Assembly (NCBI RefSeq): GCF_014641655.1
Contig: NZ_BMID01000001.1
Location: 558,001-622,000, forward strand
Length of the DNA stretch: 64,000 nucleotides
Direction: 5' to 3'
Origin: Pseudoblastomonas marina
GTDB lineage: Bacteria > Pseudomonadota > Alphaproteobacteria > Sphingomonadales > Sphingomonadaceae
This document shows, piece by piece, positions 43,773 through 53,236 of this stretch (its first letter is position 1; the number at the start of each line of letters is the position of its first letter). Below the pieces are notes generated by a model, which saw nothing but the letters and a program-made list of their open reading frames with translations, was not told the origin of the DNA and searched no databases. The translations under genes were made by a program, and so were the position numbers.

Positions 43773-46586
43773 CTAGGCGGCGCGGAGGAGGCGTTGCGCG
43801 GTCTCGCGCAGTGCCAGCGGATCGGGGTTCGAGCGGAGCGAGTTCTCGAGTGCGCGCGCGGCTTCGCCCAGCGCGGCTTCGTCGAACATCGCGGCGGTCC
43901 CGGCGAGCATGTGCATCAGCCCACCGATCTCCTCGAGTTCGTCGGGATTCGGACCGTCCTTTTCCAGGATGCGTGCGACCGCGGCGAGCGCTTCGGCCCG
44001 GCGTTCCTGCCAGCGCTGCTGCAAATCGGCCGGATAATCGTCCGACGATGCTTGCTCGTCGCGTGCCGGCGCTTCGGGGCGGGCATCTGCTCCGGCTTGG
44101 GCGTCGCGGTCGCCGCCCGGCAGCCAGCGGTGCAGGGCAGAGACGAGTTCGCCGAAGGCGAGCGGCTTGGCGAGGTGCGCCTGCATGCCCGCTTCGGTCG
44201 CCTCGCGGACGTCGTCCTCATAGGCGTTCGCGGTGAGCGCGACGATCGGCAGCGAAGCGGCGCCGAACCCGGCCGCGCGGATTCGCCGCGTCGCCTCGTA
44301 GCCGTCGCACTGCGGCATCTGGACATCCATCAGCACGAGATCGTAGCCGCGCCCTTCCTGCGCGGCGGCCTCGACCATGCGCACCGCCTTGTCGCCGTCC
44401 TCGGCGATTTCGACCTGCTGGCCACAGCCTTCGAGCATGGCAGTGACGAGCATGCGGTTGATGTCGTGATCCTCGGCCAGCAGGATCCGCGCGCTGGGTG
44501 GCATCGAGGGCGACACAGCGACCTCATCCTCGCGCGCGACACAATCCTCTTCCACCCGGTTCAGGGGCAGCCGCAGCACGAAGCGCGATCCCTGCCCGAC
44601 TTCGCTGTCGGCGGTCAGTTCGCCGCCCATGAGGCCGGCCAGCTGGCGGCTGATGGTCAGCCCGAGCCCCGAGCCGCCGAAGCGACGCGAAGTTGCGCCA
44701 TCGGCCTGCTCGAACGGCTTGAAGATGGCTTCGATCCGCTCGGGCGCGATCCCCACCCCGCTGTCCTCGACCGACACTTCGAACGTGTCGCCCGCGCAGC
44801 CGGCGTGGATCCTGACCTCGCCGACATGGGTGAACTTGACCGCATTGCCGACCAGGTTGAGCACGATCTGCCGGAATCGCATCGCATCGCCCAGCAGGCA
44901 GGCCGGGACGTCGTCGTCGATTGCGAGCACCAATGCGATGCCGTTGCGCTCCGCATTGGCCGAGTGAAGCTTGCGGCACCCTTCGAGCAGTTCGTGGACC
45001 CGCACCGGTTCCTCTACCACCGCCATCTGGCCGGCCTCGATCTTCGAGATGTCGAGGATGTCGTTGAGCAGGTGCATCATCACCTCGCCGCTTTCGACGA
45101 TCAGGTCGACTTGGCGGCGCTGTTCGAGGTCGAGATCGCCCTGCTGGAGCAATTGCGCGAAGCCGAGCACGCCGTTCATCGGTGTGCGGATCTCGTGGCT
45201 CATATTGGCGAGGAACTGGCTCTTGGCGGCGGCCGCGTTCTCGGCCACGCGCCGGGCGCCGACGAGCTGTGTCTCGAGCGAAACGCGCTCGGTGACATCG
45301 CGCGCGGAAACGATGATTCCGTCCGGTTCGCCGTCCGGCTTGCGGACCAGCGCGCAATCGGCCTCGATGAATACGGCGTTGCCCTCCTCGTCGTCGAACA
45401 GGCGGCGATAGGTGAAGCGATCCTGCTCGATCTCGCCCGCGACCAGCTTGCGCTCGGCCTCGGCGATGCGCTCTGCGGCATCCGAATGGGCGCGCTGGCT
45501 CGGCCTCTTGCCGACGATCTCGGCAGGGTCGCGGCCGAGCACGTCGGCGACCGAGGGCGAGGCATAGCGACACACCCCGGTGCTGTCGTAGACCAGCACC
45601 GCGTCGGTCACGTTTTCGGTCAGCAGCCTCAGCTGCGATTGCTTGTCCGCCAGTTCGCGTACCATCCGCGCCTGGCCGTGCAGCGCGGCGGCGACGGGCA
45701 ATCCGGTCACGAAGATCGAGGCGAGGAAAACCTGCAGCACGATCAGCGTTTCGGCCATGGTCCCGTCGACCAGCGAAATCGGGCCCGTGCCGAGGAAGGT
45801 GAACCAGGTCGCGATGACCCCGACCTTGATCATCGACACCGCGGTGCCGAGCGCGCCGAGGCGGAAGGCATGCGCGAGCACCACCGGCGCGACCATGAAC
45901 AGGAACGGATAGGAAGATTGCGCGAACACCGCGATCGTCAGCGCGGTGCCGCCGATTGTGAGCGCCGCCCATTCGATCGCCTCGCGGCGGGTCGGCCAGC
46001 GCGGGCGCCGCAGCGCCTCGACGATGATCAGCAGCGCGGGGCCGACGAGGATCATTCCGAGCGCATCGGTGAGCGCCCATTCGGCCCAGGTCGTCAGCGA
46101 GAACTCGCCGAACGAGCCGAGCGCAAGCGTTGCGAAAGTGGCGGCGACCGCCGGACCGGCCAGACCGGCGGCAAGGACGTAAATACCGAGGTCGCGCAGC
46201 TGCCGCATGTCGGGCCGCAGCGGGCACAGACGTTCGATCAGCCACAGCGCGACTCCAACCTCGATCGCGTTGCTCGTGGATAGGCTGAGCGCGCGCAACG
46301 GGCTGTCGCCGATGGCGATATTGGCCACGATGAAACCGGCAACCATAGCGCCGAGCAGCGGGACGCGCTGATTGCGTCGCGCGCTGAGCAAAGCGACCAG
46401 CGCGATGGCGTTGGGGATCCACACCGCCGCGATGCGCCCGTCGCCCCGCGTCAGCGTGATACCGAGCCAGGCGAAGAAGCCGAAAAACACCGCCGCGCAT
46501 ACCAACAGGACGAGCATCGGGATAATGCCCGAGACTCGCGCAATTCCCCCGTCGGACGGACGCGCTTCGGCAGCGGGTACTTCCAT
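43773..46586 (-). CDS. MASE1-PAS hybrid sensor histidine kinase with REC and Hpt domains
   Basis: The protein is 937 residues. In order: a MASE1 membrane sensor with eight or so helices (about 20-300), PAS (about 310-435), HisKA with the phospho-accepting His in ANMSHEIRTPMNG, an ATPase domain with VGNAVKFTH, DSGVGIAPE and FGGSGLGLTIS, a receiver with phospho-Asp in LVLMDVQMPQ (about 700-815), and a C-terminal Hpt-like module with His in GLMHMLAGTAAMF (about 850-937). All phosphorelay residues appear intact. It starts in the last base of the response regulator gene upstream (TGATG-type overlap), which is its likely partner. The signal sensed is unknown. Confidence 0.95.
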   Translation of the reverse strand: MEVPAAEARPSDGGIARVSGIIPMLVLLVCAAVFFGFFAWLGITLTRGDGRIAAVWIPNAIALVALLSARRNQRVPLLGAMVAGFIVANIAIGDSPLRALSLSTSNAIEVGVALWLIERLCPLRPDMRQLRDLGIYVLAAGLAGPAVAATFATLALGSFGEFSLTTWAEWALTDALGMILVGPALLIIVEALRRPRWPTRREAIEWAALTIGGTALTIAVFAQSSYPFLFMVAPVVLAHAFRLGALGTAVSMIKVGVIATWFTFLGTGPISLVDGTMAETLIVLQVFLASIFVTGLPVAAALHGQARMVRELADKQSQLRLLTENVTDAVLVYDSTGVCRYASPSVADVLGRDPAEIVGKRPSQRAHSDAAERIAEAERKLVAGEIEQDRFTYRRLFDDEEGNAVFIEADCALVRKPDGEPDGIIVSARDVTERVSLETQLVGARRVAENAAAAKSQFLANMSHEIRTPMNGVLGFAQLLQQGDLDLEQRRQVDLIVESGEVMMHLLNDILDISKIEAGQMAVVEEPVRVHELLEGCRKLHSANAERNGIALVLAIDDDVPACLLGDAMRFRQIVLNLVGNAVKFTHVGEVRIHAGCAGDTFEVSVEDSGVGIAPERIEAIFKPFEQADGATSRRFGGSGLGLTISRQLAGLMGGELTADSEVGQGSRFVLRLPLNRVEEDCVAREDEVAVSPSMPPSARILLAEDHDINRMLVTAMLEGCGQQVEIAEDGDKAVRMVEAAAQEGRGYDLVLMDVQMPQCDGYEATRRIRAAGFGAASLPIVALTANAYEDDVREATEAGMQAHLAKPLAFGELVSALHRWLPGGDRDAQAGADARPEAPARDEQASSDDYPADLQQRWQERRAEALAAVARILEKDGPNPDELEEIGGLMHMLAGTAAMFDEAALGEAARALENSLRSNPDPLALRETAQRLLRAA

Positions 46587-47014
46587 CAGTGGATCGCGAC
46601 GCTCGCAGGTCGGCGGCGTAGTTCCTCGCCCGGCAGCAGGTCGGCCTGCCGGCGCAGCAGCAGGCCATCAACCCGCAGCGCGAGCTCGTCTGGAATGAAG
46701 GGCTTGGTGATGTAATCCGCCGCGCCCGCACGCAACGCGGCGAGCACGTCGGCCGGCGCCTTGCAGGCCGTCAGCATGACCACCGGGATCGAGACCAGCA
46801 GCGGATCGCGCTTGAGCGTGATCAGCACTTCCATGCCCGAGCGCCCGGGCATCACCTGGTCGAGCAGGATGAGGTCGGGCAGTCCTTCGGAAAGCCGCGC
46901 GAGCAATTCGGCACCGTCGCCGCACATCGCGACGTAATGCCCGCTTTCGCTCAGGCGGCGGCGAATGACTTCGCCGAGCATCTCGTCGTCGTCGGCAGCA
47001 AGGATATAGGCCAT
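46586..47014 (-). CDS. Single-receiver response regulator
   Basis: This is a 142-residue protein with one receiver domain: acidic pocket ADDDEM, phospho-Asp in LILLDQVMPGRSG near residue 53, the Thr of VVMLTACKAP and Lys in DYITKPFIPDEL. A short basic tail (LLLRRQADLLPGEELRRR) follows but no DNA-binding or enzymatic domain, so it works by protein contacts, probably in a phosphorelay with the hybrid kinase translated right after it. It is divergent from the tonB-manC-manA group. Confidence 0.93.
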   Translation of the reverse strand: MAYILAADDDEMLGEVIRRRLSESGHYVAMCGDGAELLARLSEGLPDLILLDQVMPGRSGMEVLITLKRDPLLVSIPVVMLTACKAPADVLAALRAGAADYITKPFIPDELALRVDGLLLRRQADLLPGEELRRRPASVAIH

Positions 47015-47150
47015 CTGGACCTCCCGGTGGGCAATCAGTGATAGTTGAAGTGCAATTAACGACGCTCCGAAAGGTCTTTAGGTGTTCATCCCTAAGTCGA
47101 TCGGATAGGAGCTTAAGGATCGCACGGGCGCTCCCGCGCGTTGGAATTCC

Positions 47151-47864
47151 ATGCCGGCCATCAGTCTTTCCCCCCGATTGCGCAAAGCACTCATCGCCGT
47201 CGCCGTGGCGCTGCTCCACGTACTCGCGGTGCTGTTTCTCGCGCGCGCCTTCGCACCCGGGATCCTGCCCGAGATCGTCGAGGACACGTTGAGCGCGGTC
47301 GCGTTCGAGGTCCCGGCCGAGCAGCCCACCCCGCCGCCGGTCGAGGCGACGCCGGTGCCCGACGAGGGCGCCTCGGGCGAGCAGGGCGCCCGCGCCACCC
47401 CGCGCGAAGTGACCGCGCCCGAACCGAAGGTCCGCCGCGAGGCCCCTCCGGCACCGCGCGCCTCGTCCACCGGCACCGCCACGCGATCGGGCGGCGCCGA
47501 GACCGGCAGCGGCACCGGCGCCGGGGGCTCCGGCGCTGGCACCGGCAACGGCCGCGGGGGTGACGGCAGGGGCGGCTATTTCGTCACCAAGCCGGTCAAG
47601 ATCGCTGGCGACATCACCTCGGCGCGCGATTACCCGCGCGAGACCCGCGACCTGCGCAACGGACAGTCGGTCGCGATCGATATCCGCGTCGGGGTCGACG
47701 GCATGCCGACCGGCTGCCGCGTCGTGCGGCCGAGCCCTGACCCTCAGGCCGACCGGATCACCTGCGATCTCGCGATGCAGCGATTCCGGTTCAAACCCGC
47801 CATGGACCCGGACGGCAATCCTGTCGTATCGACGTTCCGCTGGTATCAGCGCTGGTTCGAATAG
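47151..47864 (+). CDS. TonB-family energy transducer
   Basis: This 237-residue protein has an N-terminal membrane helix (about 14-34), then a proline- and acid-rich section (about 50-90) and a Gly/Ser/Thr-rich linker (about 100-140), both expected to span the periplasm. A C-terminal TonB domain follows, with DYPRETRDLRNGQSVAIDIRV, VDGMPTGCRVVRPS and MQRFRFKPAMD. It lacks long (Pro-Lys)n repeats and has no ExbB/ExbD beside it. It would energise receptors such as the one at 22099. It ends 7 bases before manC, so it may be co-transcribed with the GDP-mannose genes. Confidence 0.88.
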   Translation: MPAISLSPRLRKALIAVAVALLHVLAVLFLARAFAPGILPEIVEDTLSAVAFEVPAEQPTPPPVEATPVPDEGASGEQGARATPREVTAPEPKVRREAPPAPRASSTGTATRSGGAETGSGTGAGGSGAGTGNGRGGDGRGGYFVTKPVKIAGDITSARDYPRETRDLRNGQSVAIDIRVGVDGMPTGCRVVRPSPDPQADRITCDLAMQRFRFKPAMDPDGNPVVSTFRWYQRWFE

Positions 47865-47871
47865 AGGTACA

Positions 47872-48909
47872 ATGACCCCCATCACTCCGGTAATCCTGTG
47901 CGGCGGCAGCGGCACGCGCCTGTGGCCGAAGAGCCGCAAGGCCAAGCCCAAGCCCTTCATCCCGCTGGTCGGCGAGACGACCCTGTTCGAACAGACCGTC
48001 GCACGCTGCGGCGATTCCGCGCGCTTCGCCGCGCCGATGGTGGTGACCGGGGCGGCGCACGTCCCCCTTGTGCAGGCGCAACTGGGTGACGCCCCCGACG
48101 CACGCATCATCGTCGAGCCCGAGGGTAAGAACACTGCACCGGCGATCGCCTTGGCGGCGCTGCGGCTACCCGAAGACGCGGTGATGCTGGTGTGCCCGAG
48201 CGACCACCATATCGCCGACGGTGCGGCCTTCGCCGAAGCCGCGATGCGCGCCGCCGAACTCGCGCGCGACGACTGGATGGTCAGCTTCGGGATCGCGGCG
48301 ACCGCGCCCGAAACCGGCTACGGCTATCTCGAGCGCGGCGAACCGATCGGCGAGCGCGCGTTCCGCACTGCGCGCTTCGTCGAGAAACCCGATCTCGAGC
48401 GCGCGAAACAATTCCTCGCCGATGGCGGCTTCGCCTGGAATGGCGGCATTTTCGCGTTCCGCGCCGGCGCCTTCCTTGCCGAGCTCGAACGGCACCGCCC
48501 CGACATGCTTGGCCGGGTGCGCGCGGCGGTCGAAAAGGGAAGCGAGGATGGTCGATGCTTCCATCCCGACGGCACCGCCTTCGCCTCGATCGAGGGGGAT
48601 TCGGTCGACTATGCGGTAATGGAGAACACCGGGCGCGCGGCGATGGTGCCGGCCGACATGGGCTGGTCCGACATCGGCAATTGGCCCGCCCTGCGCGATG
48701 TTCTCGCCACCGGGGACGACGGCAATGTCGTGCGCGGTGAGGCCGAACTGGTCGATTGCACCAACGTCATGGTCGACAGCGACGGCCCGCGCGTGTCGGC
48801 GATCGGCCTGTCGGACGTCATCATCGTGGTCGACGGCGACGAGGTGCTGGTCACGACCGCCGATGGCGCACAGAAGGTCGGCAAGCTGCAGGGGGCCGCG
48901 AACCAATGA
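47872..48909 (+). CDS. manC: Mannose-1-phosphate guanylyltransferase
   Basis: The enzyme makes GDP-mannose from mannose-1-phosphate and GTP for polysaccharide or glycolipid synthesis. The protein is 345 residues: ILCGGSGTRLWPKSRKAKPKP (nucleotide loop), EPEGKNTAPAIALAAL, VCPSDHHI, TGYGYLERGE, FVEKPD and AWNGGIFAFRAG, and VMENTGRAAMVPADMGWSDIGNW. It is the single-domain version without a fused isomerase. The isomerase is the next gene, whose ATG overlaps the manC stop (ATGA). GAGGT lies 4 bases before the ATG at 47872. Confidence 0.95.
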   Translation: MTPITPVILCGGSGTRLWPKSRKAKPKPFIPLVGETTLFEQTVARCGDSARFAAPMVVTGAAHVPLVQAQLGDAPDARIIVEPEGKNTAPAIALAALRLPEDAVMLVCPSDHHIADGAAFAEAAMRAAELARDDWMVSFGIAATAPETGYGYLERGEPIGERAFRTARFVEKPDLERAKQFLADGGFAWNGGIFAFRAGAFLAELERHRPDMLGRVRAAVEKGSEDGRCFHPDGTAFASIEGDSVDYAVMENTGRAAMVPADMGWSDIGNWPALRDVLATGDDGNVVRGEAELVDCTNVMVDSDGPRVSAIGLSDVIIVVDGDEVLVTTADGAQKVGKLQGAANQ

Positions 48910-49709
48910 GCGCAGCATTGCCGATCCGCACGGTCGAGAAGGTGTGGGGCCGCGAAACGCTGCCGCCGCCGTTCGAGGCGCCCGCGGGCAAGCGGATCGG
49001 CGAGATCTGGTTCGAACCGCCCGCGCAGCTCGACGAGCTGCTGGTCAAATACCTGTTCACGAGCGAAAAACTCTCTGTCCAGGTCCATCCCGACGATGCC
49101 CAGGCGCAGGCGCTCGGCGACGGCGAGCGCGGCAAGGAGGAGTGCTGGCTGGTGATCGATGCCGAGCCGGGCGCGACGCTGGGGATCGGGTTCGATCGCG
49201 AACTCTCGGCCGACGAGATGCGTGCTGCGGCGCGCGACGGAAGTATCGAAGGGCTGATGACCTGGCACGAGGTCGAGGCGGGAGATTTCTTCTACATCCC
49301 GGCGGGCACGGTCCACGCGATCGGCCCGGGCGTCAGCCTGATCGAAGTCCAGCAGAACTGCGACATCACCTACCGGCTCTACGATTACGGCCGCCCGCGC
49401 GAACTGCATCTCGAAAGCGGGATGGAGGTCGCGAAGGGCGAGCCATACGGCACCGCGCATCGCCGCAAGGTCCCGCCGCAGGGCGAGGAATGGCTGGTCG
49501 ACGGACCGCATTTCCGCCTGCTCAGGAGCGAAGGAAAACCTGCCGGTGCCGCCGCGTTCGGCAATGCGCCGCTCCTGGTGATCCCGCTCGATGCCGAGGT
49601 TACGGTGGACGGCGAAACCGTCGCACCCGGCGGTTGCGTGCTGGCGCCGGGCCTGTCCGCGGTCGGCTTCGCGCCCGCAGGTCTCGCGCTGCTCGCTCAG
49701 CCCTGCTGA
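48906..49709 (+). CDS. manA: Class I mannose-6-phosphate isomerase
   Basis: The enzyme interconverts fructose-6-phosphate and mannose-6-phosphate. The protein is 267 residues, a short class I cupin. The zinc ligands are visible in LSVQVHPDDAQA (Gln and His) with a later Glu in GKEECWL, and the His in FFYIPAGTVHAIGPG; IEVQQNCDITYRLYDYGR follows. Together with manC it gives a GDP-mannose supply, although a phosphomannomutase is not in the window. Its 3' end overlaps that of the convergent phytochrome gene by 13 bases. Confidence 0.94.
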   Translation: MSAALPIRTVEKVWGRETLPPPFEAPAGKRIGEIWFEPPAQLDELLVKYLFTSEKLSVQVHPDDAQAQALGDGERGKEECWLVIDAEPGATLGIGFDRELSADEMRAAARDGSIEGLMTWHEVEAGDFFYIPAGTVHAIGPGVSLIEVQQNCDITYRLYDYGRPRELHLESGMEVAKGEPYGTAHRRKVPPQGEEWLVDGPHFRLLRSEGKPAGAAAFGNAPLLVIPLDAEVTVDGETVAPGGCVLAPGLSAVGFAPAGLALLAQPC

Positions 49710-52246
49710 TCGGAACCGCGCACGCGGCCGAACAGGCCTAGCAGGTCGTCGCGGTCGTAGGGCTTGGCGAGAATGCCGATCACGTCGAGATCGTCGAGAT
49801 CGCGGATCGCTTCGCCGTAACCGGTCGCCATCGCCACCGGCACGCCCTGTGCGATCAGTTCGCGCGCCAGCGGTTCGCTGGTCTCGTCGCCGAGATTGTA
49901 GTCGAGCACGGCGAGTTCGGGCGCGCCGTTCTCGACGAGCCGCCGCGCTTCCTTGACCGATGACGCCATGTCGACCTTCGCGACACCGAGTTCGCGCAGG
50001 GTCTCCTCGGTATCCATCGCGATGATCATATTGTCTTCCACCAGCAAGACGTGCTGCAATGGTTCCACCTGTTGGCCCTCCTTGATTGCCTTGTCCGATA
50101 GCGAGGCCGACTTGCCCCTGCCACGCGCGACAGAGCTGGCGGGAACGCAGAAATCGGCTTCGACTCCGCCCAGCCTATAGCGGATCTTGGCGTCGCCTTT
50201 CAGTTCGAACGGAATCGAGCGTTCGATGATGGTCGAGCCGAAGCCCCGCCGTTCCGGCGCCTGCACCGCCGGGCCGCCGGTTTCGCGCCATGCGATCCTG
50301 AGGTCGTTGTCGGCATCGCGCGACAGGGTCACCGTGACGGTGCCGGTGCGATCGCATAGCGCGCCGTATTTGGCCGCATTGGTCATCATCTCGTGGATCA
50401 CCAGCGCGAGCGTCGAATAGGCGGTCGGATTGAGCAGCGCATCCTCGCCTTCGATCACGACGCGATCGGCCTTGCCCGAGACATAGGCTTCCGCCTCGAT
50501 CTCGATCAGGCGCTTGAGCGAGGCCGGCGACCAGTTTTCCGCGGTCAGCGCGTCGTGGGCATTCGCCAGCGCGCGGATACGCCCGCCGACGATTTCGGCG
50601 AAACTCGCAATGTCCTCGGCTTCGTGGCGGCTTTGCCCGATCAGCCCGCGGATCAGCGTCAGGATGTTCCGCACCCGGTGGTTGAGCTCGGCGATCAGCA
50701 GGTCCTGCTTCTGGCGCGATTCCTCGCGCTCGCGCATCGTGTTGGCGGCGATCCGGAGCAGCACTTCGAGCAGCGTCACGCGCATCATCTGCGCGAGCCG
50801 GACCTCGGCCCCGCTCCATTCCGCGCTGTAGCCTTCGACTTCCTGTTCCCACGCGGCAAAGCTTTCGCGCGGCGTCAGCCGCTCGCCGTGCGGGCCGGTG
50901 GTCACCGGCTTGTCCGGGTTGCCGGCCCAGGTCACGGTCTTGCGCAACTCCTTGCGCCACAACACGAGGTAGTCGCGCGGAGTACGGGAAACGGGAATGG
51001 CCAGCGCACCGACCACCCGATCGGCGAAAGCTTCCGCCGCCGGGATCTTTCCGGCGAGCGATTCGACCGCGAGGACGTCTCCGGCGAGTTCGGCCTGGAG
51101 CTTGGGGACGATGGCGAGGAATTCCTCTTCGGTCGGGGCCTGTCCTCGCGCGACATACTTGCCCTCGATATAGGCGCTCGCGCCGTCATGCGGGATCTGG
51201 CCCTTCAGCGAGTCGATGATCATCGGCAGGTTGTCGGCGACGTTGTCCTCGTCGGCGAGGCGGATCATCACGCGGTCGTGGATCTCGCGCCCTCGCTCCG
51301 CCGTCCGCTGCGCCGCGTCCGAAATCCGCTGGTCGAGCGTCAGCGCGAACATCTGGGCCAGCAACTCGGCCGCCGTGCGGACCGAGAAGGGAAGCTTGAC
51401 CGGCTCGGAATGATGACACGCGAACAGGCCCCAAAGCTTGCCGCGCACGATCACCGAGATCGACAGCGAAGCCGCGACGCCCATGTTCTTGAGATATTCG
51501 ACGTGGATCGGGCTGACTGCGCGCAGCGTGCTAAGCGAGAGGTCGAGCGGGCCGCTGGAACTGTCCCGCGGCATCACCGGAACGGTCTCGCCGTTCACAT
51601 CGGCGATGATGCGCAGGACGTTGCGCACGTAAAGCGCGCGCGCCTGCTTGGGAATGTCGCTCGCCGGATAGCGCAGGCCGAAGAAACTCTCGGTGTCCTC
51701 GCTCCGGCTCTCGGCGATGACCTCGCCGGTATCGTCGTGGTGGAACTTGTAGAGCATCACCCGGTCCATGCCGAGGATCTCCCGCAGGATGTCGCAGGTG
51801 CGCGTGTTTAGCTCTGTCTCGTTCGCGGTCGTTTCCAACTGCCGGGTCAGCGGGCGAAGGTTGTTGAGCGACTGCATCTGGCGCGCTGCGTCGTGGTGCT
51901 CGATCTCGAACACGTACTGGCGGCCGCTCTGGTGCAGCGCGATGTCGTAACAGGTGCCGTCGCCGAGCAGGTCGAGCCCGAAGATCCGCTCGACCGCGTC
52001 GGTTTCGTCGAGCAGTCCCATCGCGTCGCGCAGTTCCTCGACCGCCTTGCGCGCAAGGATCTCGCGCAAGGGGGAACCCGCCTCGAGCTGGCGATCGAGG
52101 TCGAGGAATTCCTCTGCATTGGCCGACCAGCGCCTGACCAGCCAGTCGGTGCCGATTGCGATCAGGGCGCCGAAGGGCTGGATCTGTTCGGGCAGGTGGA
52201 TCGGTTCGCGATCGCAATTCGTCAGGTCGACACGGACATCCGTCAT
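49697..52246 (-). CDS. bphP: Bacteriophytochrome with HWE histidine kinase and receiver domain
   Basis: This red/far-red photoreceptor has 849 residues. The N-terminal PAS carries the biliverdin-attachment Cys11 in TNCDREPIHLPEQIQPFG. The GAF domain has the PASDIP motif (YPASDIPKQARALY, about 208-221) and SPIHVEYLKNMGV with the conserved His, followed by PHY. The kinase is HWE type, with the phospho-His in AELNHRVRNILTL and NAAKYGALC in the ATPase part, and a C-terminal receiver with Asp in LAVLDYNLGDE. It is translated by ATGA overlap from the heme oxygenase gene that makes its chromophore. HWE kinases often feed the general stress response, a possible output. Confidence 0.95.
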   Translation of the reverse strand: MTDVRVDLTNCDREPIHLPEQIQPFGALIAIGTDWLVRRWSANAEEFLDLDRQLEAGSPLREILARKAVEELRDAMGLLDETDAVERIFGLDLLGDGTCYDIALHQSGRQYVFEIEHHDAARQMQSLNNLRPLTRQLETTANETELNTRTCDILREILGMDRVMLYKFHHDDTGEVIAESRSEDTESFFGLRYPASDIPKQARALYVRNVLRIIADVNGETVPVMPRDSSSGPLDLSLSTLRAVSPIHVEYLKNMGVAASLSISVIVRGKLWGLFACHHSEPVKLPFSVRTAAELLAQMFALTLDQRISDAAQRTAERGREIHDRVMIRLADEDNVADNLPMIIDSLKGQIPHDGASAYIEGKYVARGQAPTEEEFLAIVPKLQAELAGDVLAVESLAGKIPAAEAFADRVVGALAIPVSRTPRDYLVLWRKELRKTVTWAGNPDKPVTTGPHGERLTPRESFAAWEQEVEGYSAEWSGAEVRLAQMMRVTLLEVLLRIAANTMREREESRQKQDLLIAELNHRVRNILTLIRGLIGQSRHEAEDIASFAEIVGGRIRALANAHDALTAENWSPASLKRLIEIEAEAYVSGKADRVVIEGEDALLNPTAYSTLALVIHEMMTNAAKYGALCDRTGTVTVTLSRDADNDLRIAWRETGGPAVQAPERRGFGSTIIERSIPFELKGDAKIRYRLGGVEADFCVPASSVARGRGKSASLSDKAIKEGQQVEPLQHVLLVEDNMIIAMDTEETLRELGVAKVDMASSVKEARRLVENGAPELAVLDYNLGDETSEPLARELIAQGVPVAMATGYGEAIRDLDDLDVIGILAKPYDRDDLLGLFGRVRGSDQQG

Positions 52247-52815
52247 GCGGCGACGCGTTCGGGGCAAACAAGCGTCCGGTCAAGAGCGTGGGCGAAATGG
52301 TCGAAGACCGAATGGGCTGCGGTGACAGCCTGTGCACATTCGAGCCGGTCCGCGGGCGCTTCGAGTTGCGGCAGCAACTCCTCCCACGCCAAGCGCATGG
52401 ATTCGTCGGCGAGAAAGGCGACCGGCCGATTTTTCGCTCCGCTTTTGCGCAGGCGAACGAGCAGGGCGCGGTTGCCCAGATGCGACCCGGCGAGAGCCCA
52501 AGCGATGCCGATCGCACCGCGCGCCGCCGGACAGCGGAAGGTAGCGAGCTCGGGCAGCGGCTCGTCCATCGCGGCGAGGTCCTGCTCTACCAGCGAGGCC
52601 ATCAGCGGAAGGTCGAGATCCGGTGCGCGCTGCGCCAGCCAGGCCTCGATCGGCGCACGGGCGGCATACTGGAAGCGCAGGAAAGCGGCGTAATCGTCCG
52701 CCTCGGACAGGTCGAGCGCGCTCACGCGGCCGTCGAGCCGGTCGTGCGCCTCGGCGGTGTTTTCGCGCAGGAATTCGCGCAAGGTCTGGATTCTGGCTGG
52801 GCCCGTTTCGGGCAT
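52243..52815 (-). CDS. bphO: Heme oxygenase (biliverdin-forming, BphO)
   Basis: The enzyme cleaves heme to biliverdin, iron and CO; biliverdin is the chromophore of the phytochrome encoded next. The protein is 190 residues, all-helical, with the proximal heme ligand His in ENTAEAHDRLDGRVS and YAAFLRFQYAARAPIEAWL after it; ARGAIGIAWALAGSHLGN forms the distal helix. The ATG at 52815 was chosen by family length; longer in-frame sequence upstream to 53058 lies antisense to the neighbouring gene and has no similarity. Its stop overlaps the bphP start. Confidence 0.92.
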   Translation of the reverse strand: MPETGPARIQTLREFLRENTAEAHDRLDGRVSALDLSEADDYAAFLRFQYAARAPIEAWLAQRAPDLDLPLMASLVEQDLAAMDEPLPELATFRCPAARGAIGIAWALAGSHLGNRALLVRLRKSGAKNRPVAFLADESMRLAWEELLPQLEAPADRLECAQAVTAAHSVFDHFAHALDRTLVCPERVAA

Positions 52816-52924
52816 AAACTTCGGTCCCCGTCGCGGCGGGTGCGACCCGACCGTTGAACATCGCGCAATGCGCTGGTGCGCATCCAATGTCCGTCGCAAC
52901 ATTTCGTTCCCGAAGCGGGATTTG

Positions 52925-53236
52925 TCAGCTTTGGCGCTTGTCCTCGAGCATGGTCTGGCCGCGCTTGCGGATCGCTTTCTCGACGATCGGCTCGACAAAG
53001 GACAGCGCGGGCGGCAGGTCGACGATGAAGACCACCTGGCTGTCCTCGATATCGACATGGCCGGTGACCTGCTGACCCATCATGCCGACGGTCAGCTGCA
53101 TCCGGTCATCGCTCGGCCACGAGGTCTGCACGTCGGCCATCCCGCCAGGAATGAAATTGCGCAATTCGTCGGTCGAATTGCCCATCCGGCGGCGGACTTC
53201 CTCGCGCTCGAGGTCGTGGGGAATCGCGACGCGCAT
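52925..53236 (-). CDS. Polyhydroxyalkanoic acid system family protein
   Basis: The protein has 103 residues: IPHDLEREEVRRRM near the N-terminus, a central beta-rich MQLTVGMMGQQVTGHVDIEDSQVVFIVDLP, and a C-terminal helix VEKAIRKRGQTMLEDK. This matches the small family annotated PHA granule-associated or PHA system protein (PHA_gran_rgn). Its biochemical role is unknown. No phaC, phaZ or phasin is near. It starts in the stop codon of the xpaC-like gene, so it is the third gene of a telA-xpaC-like unit. Confidence 0.83.
   Translation of the reverse strand: MRVAIPHDLEREEVRRRMGNSTDELRNFIPGGMADVQTSWPSDDRMQLTVGMMGQQVTGHVDIEDSQVVFIVDLPPALSFVEPIVEKAIRKRGQTMLEDKRQS

Noticed and set aside
43755-46283. 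Open frame of 842 codons opposite the hybrid kinase
   Set aside because: Low-complexity His/Arg/Asp composition typical of antisense translation; the kinase frame has all domains.
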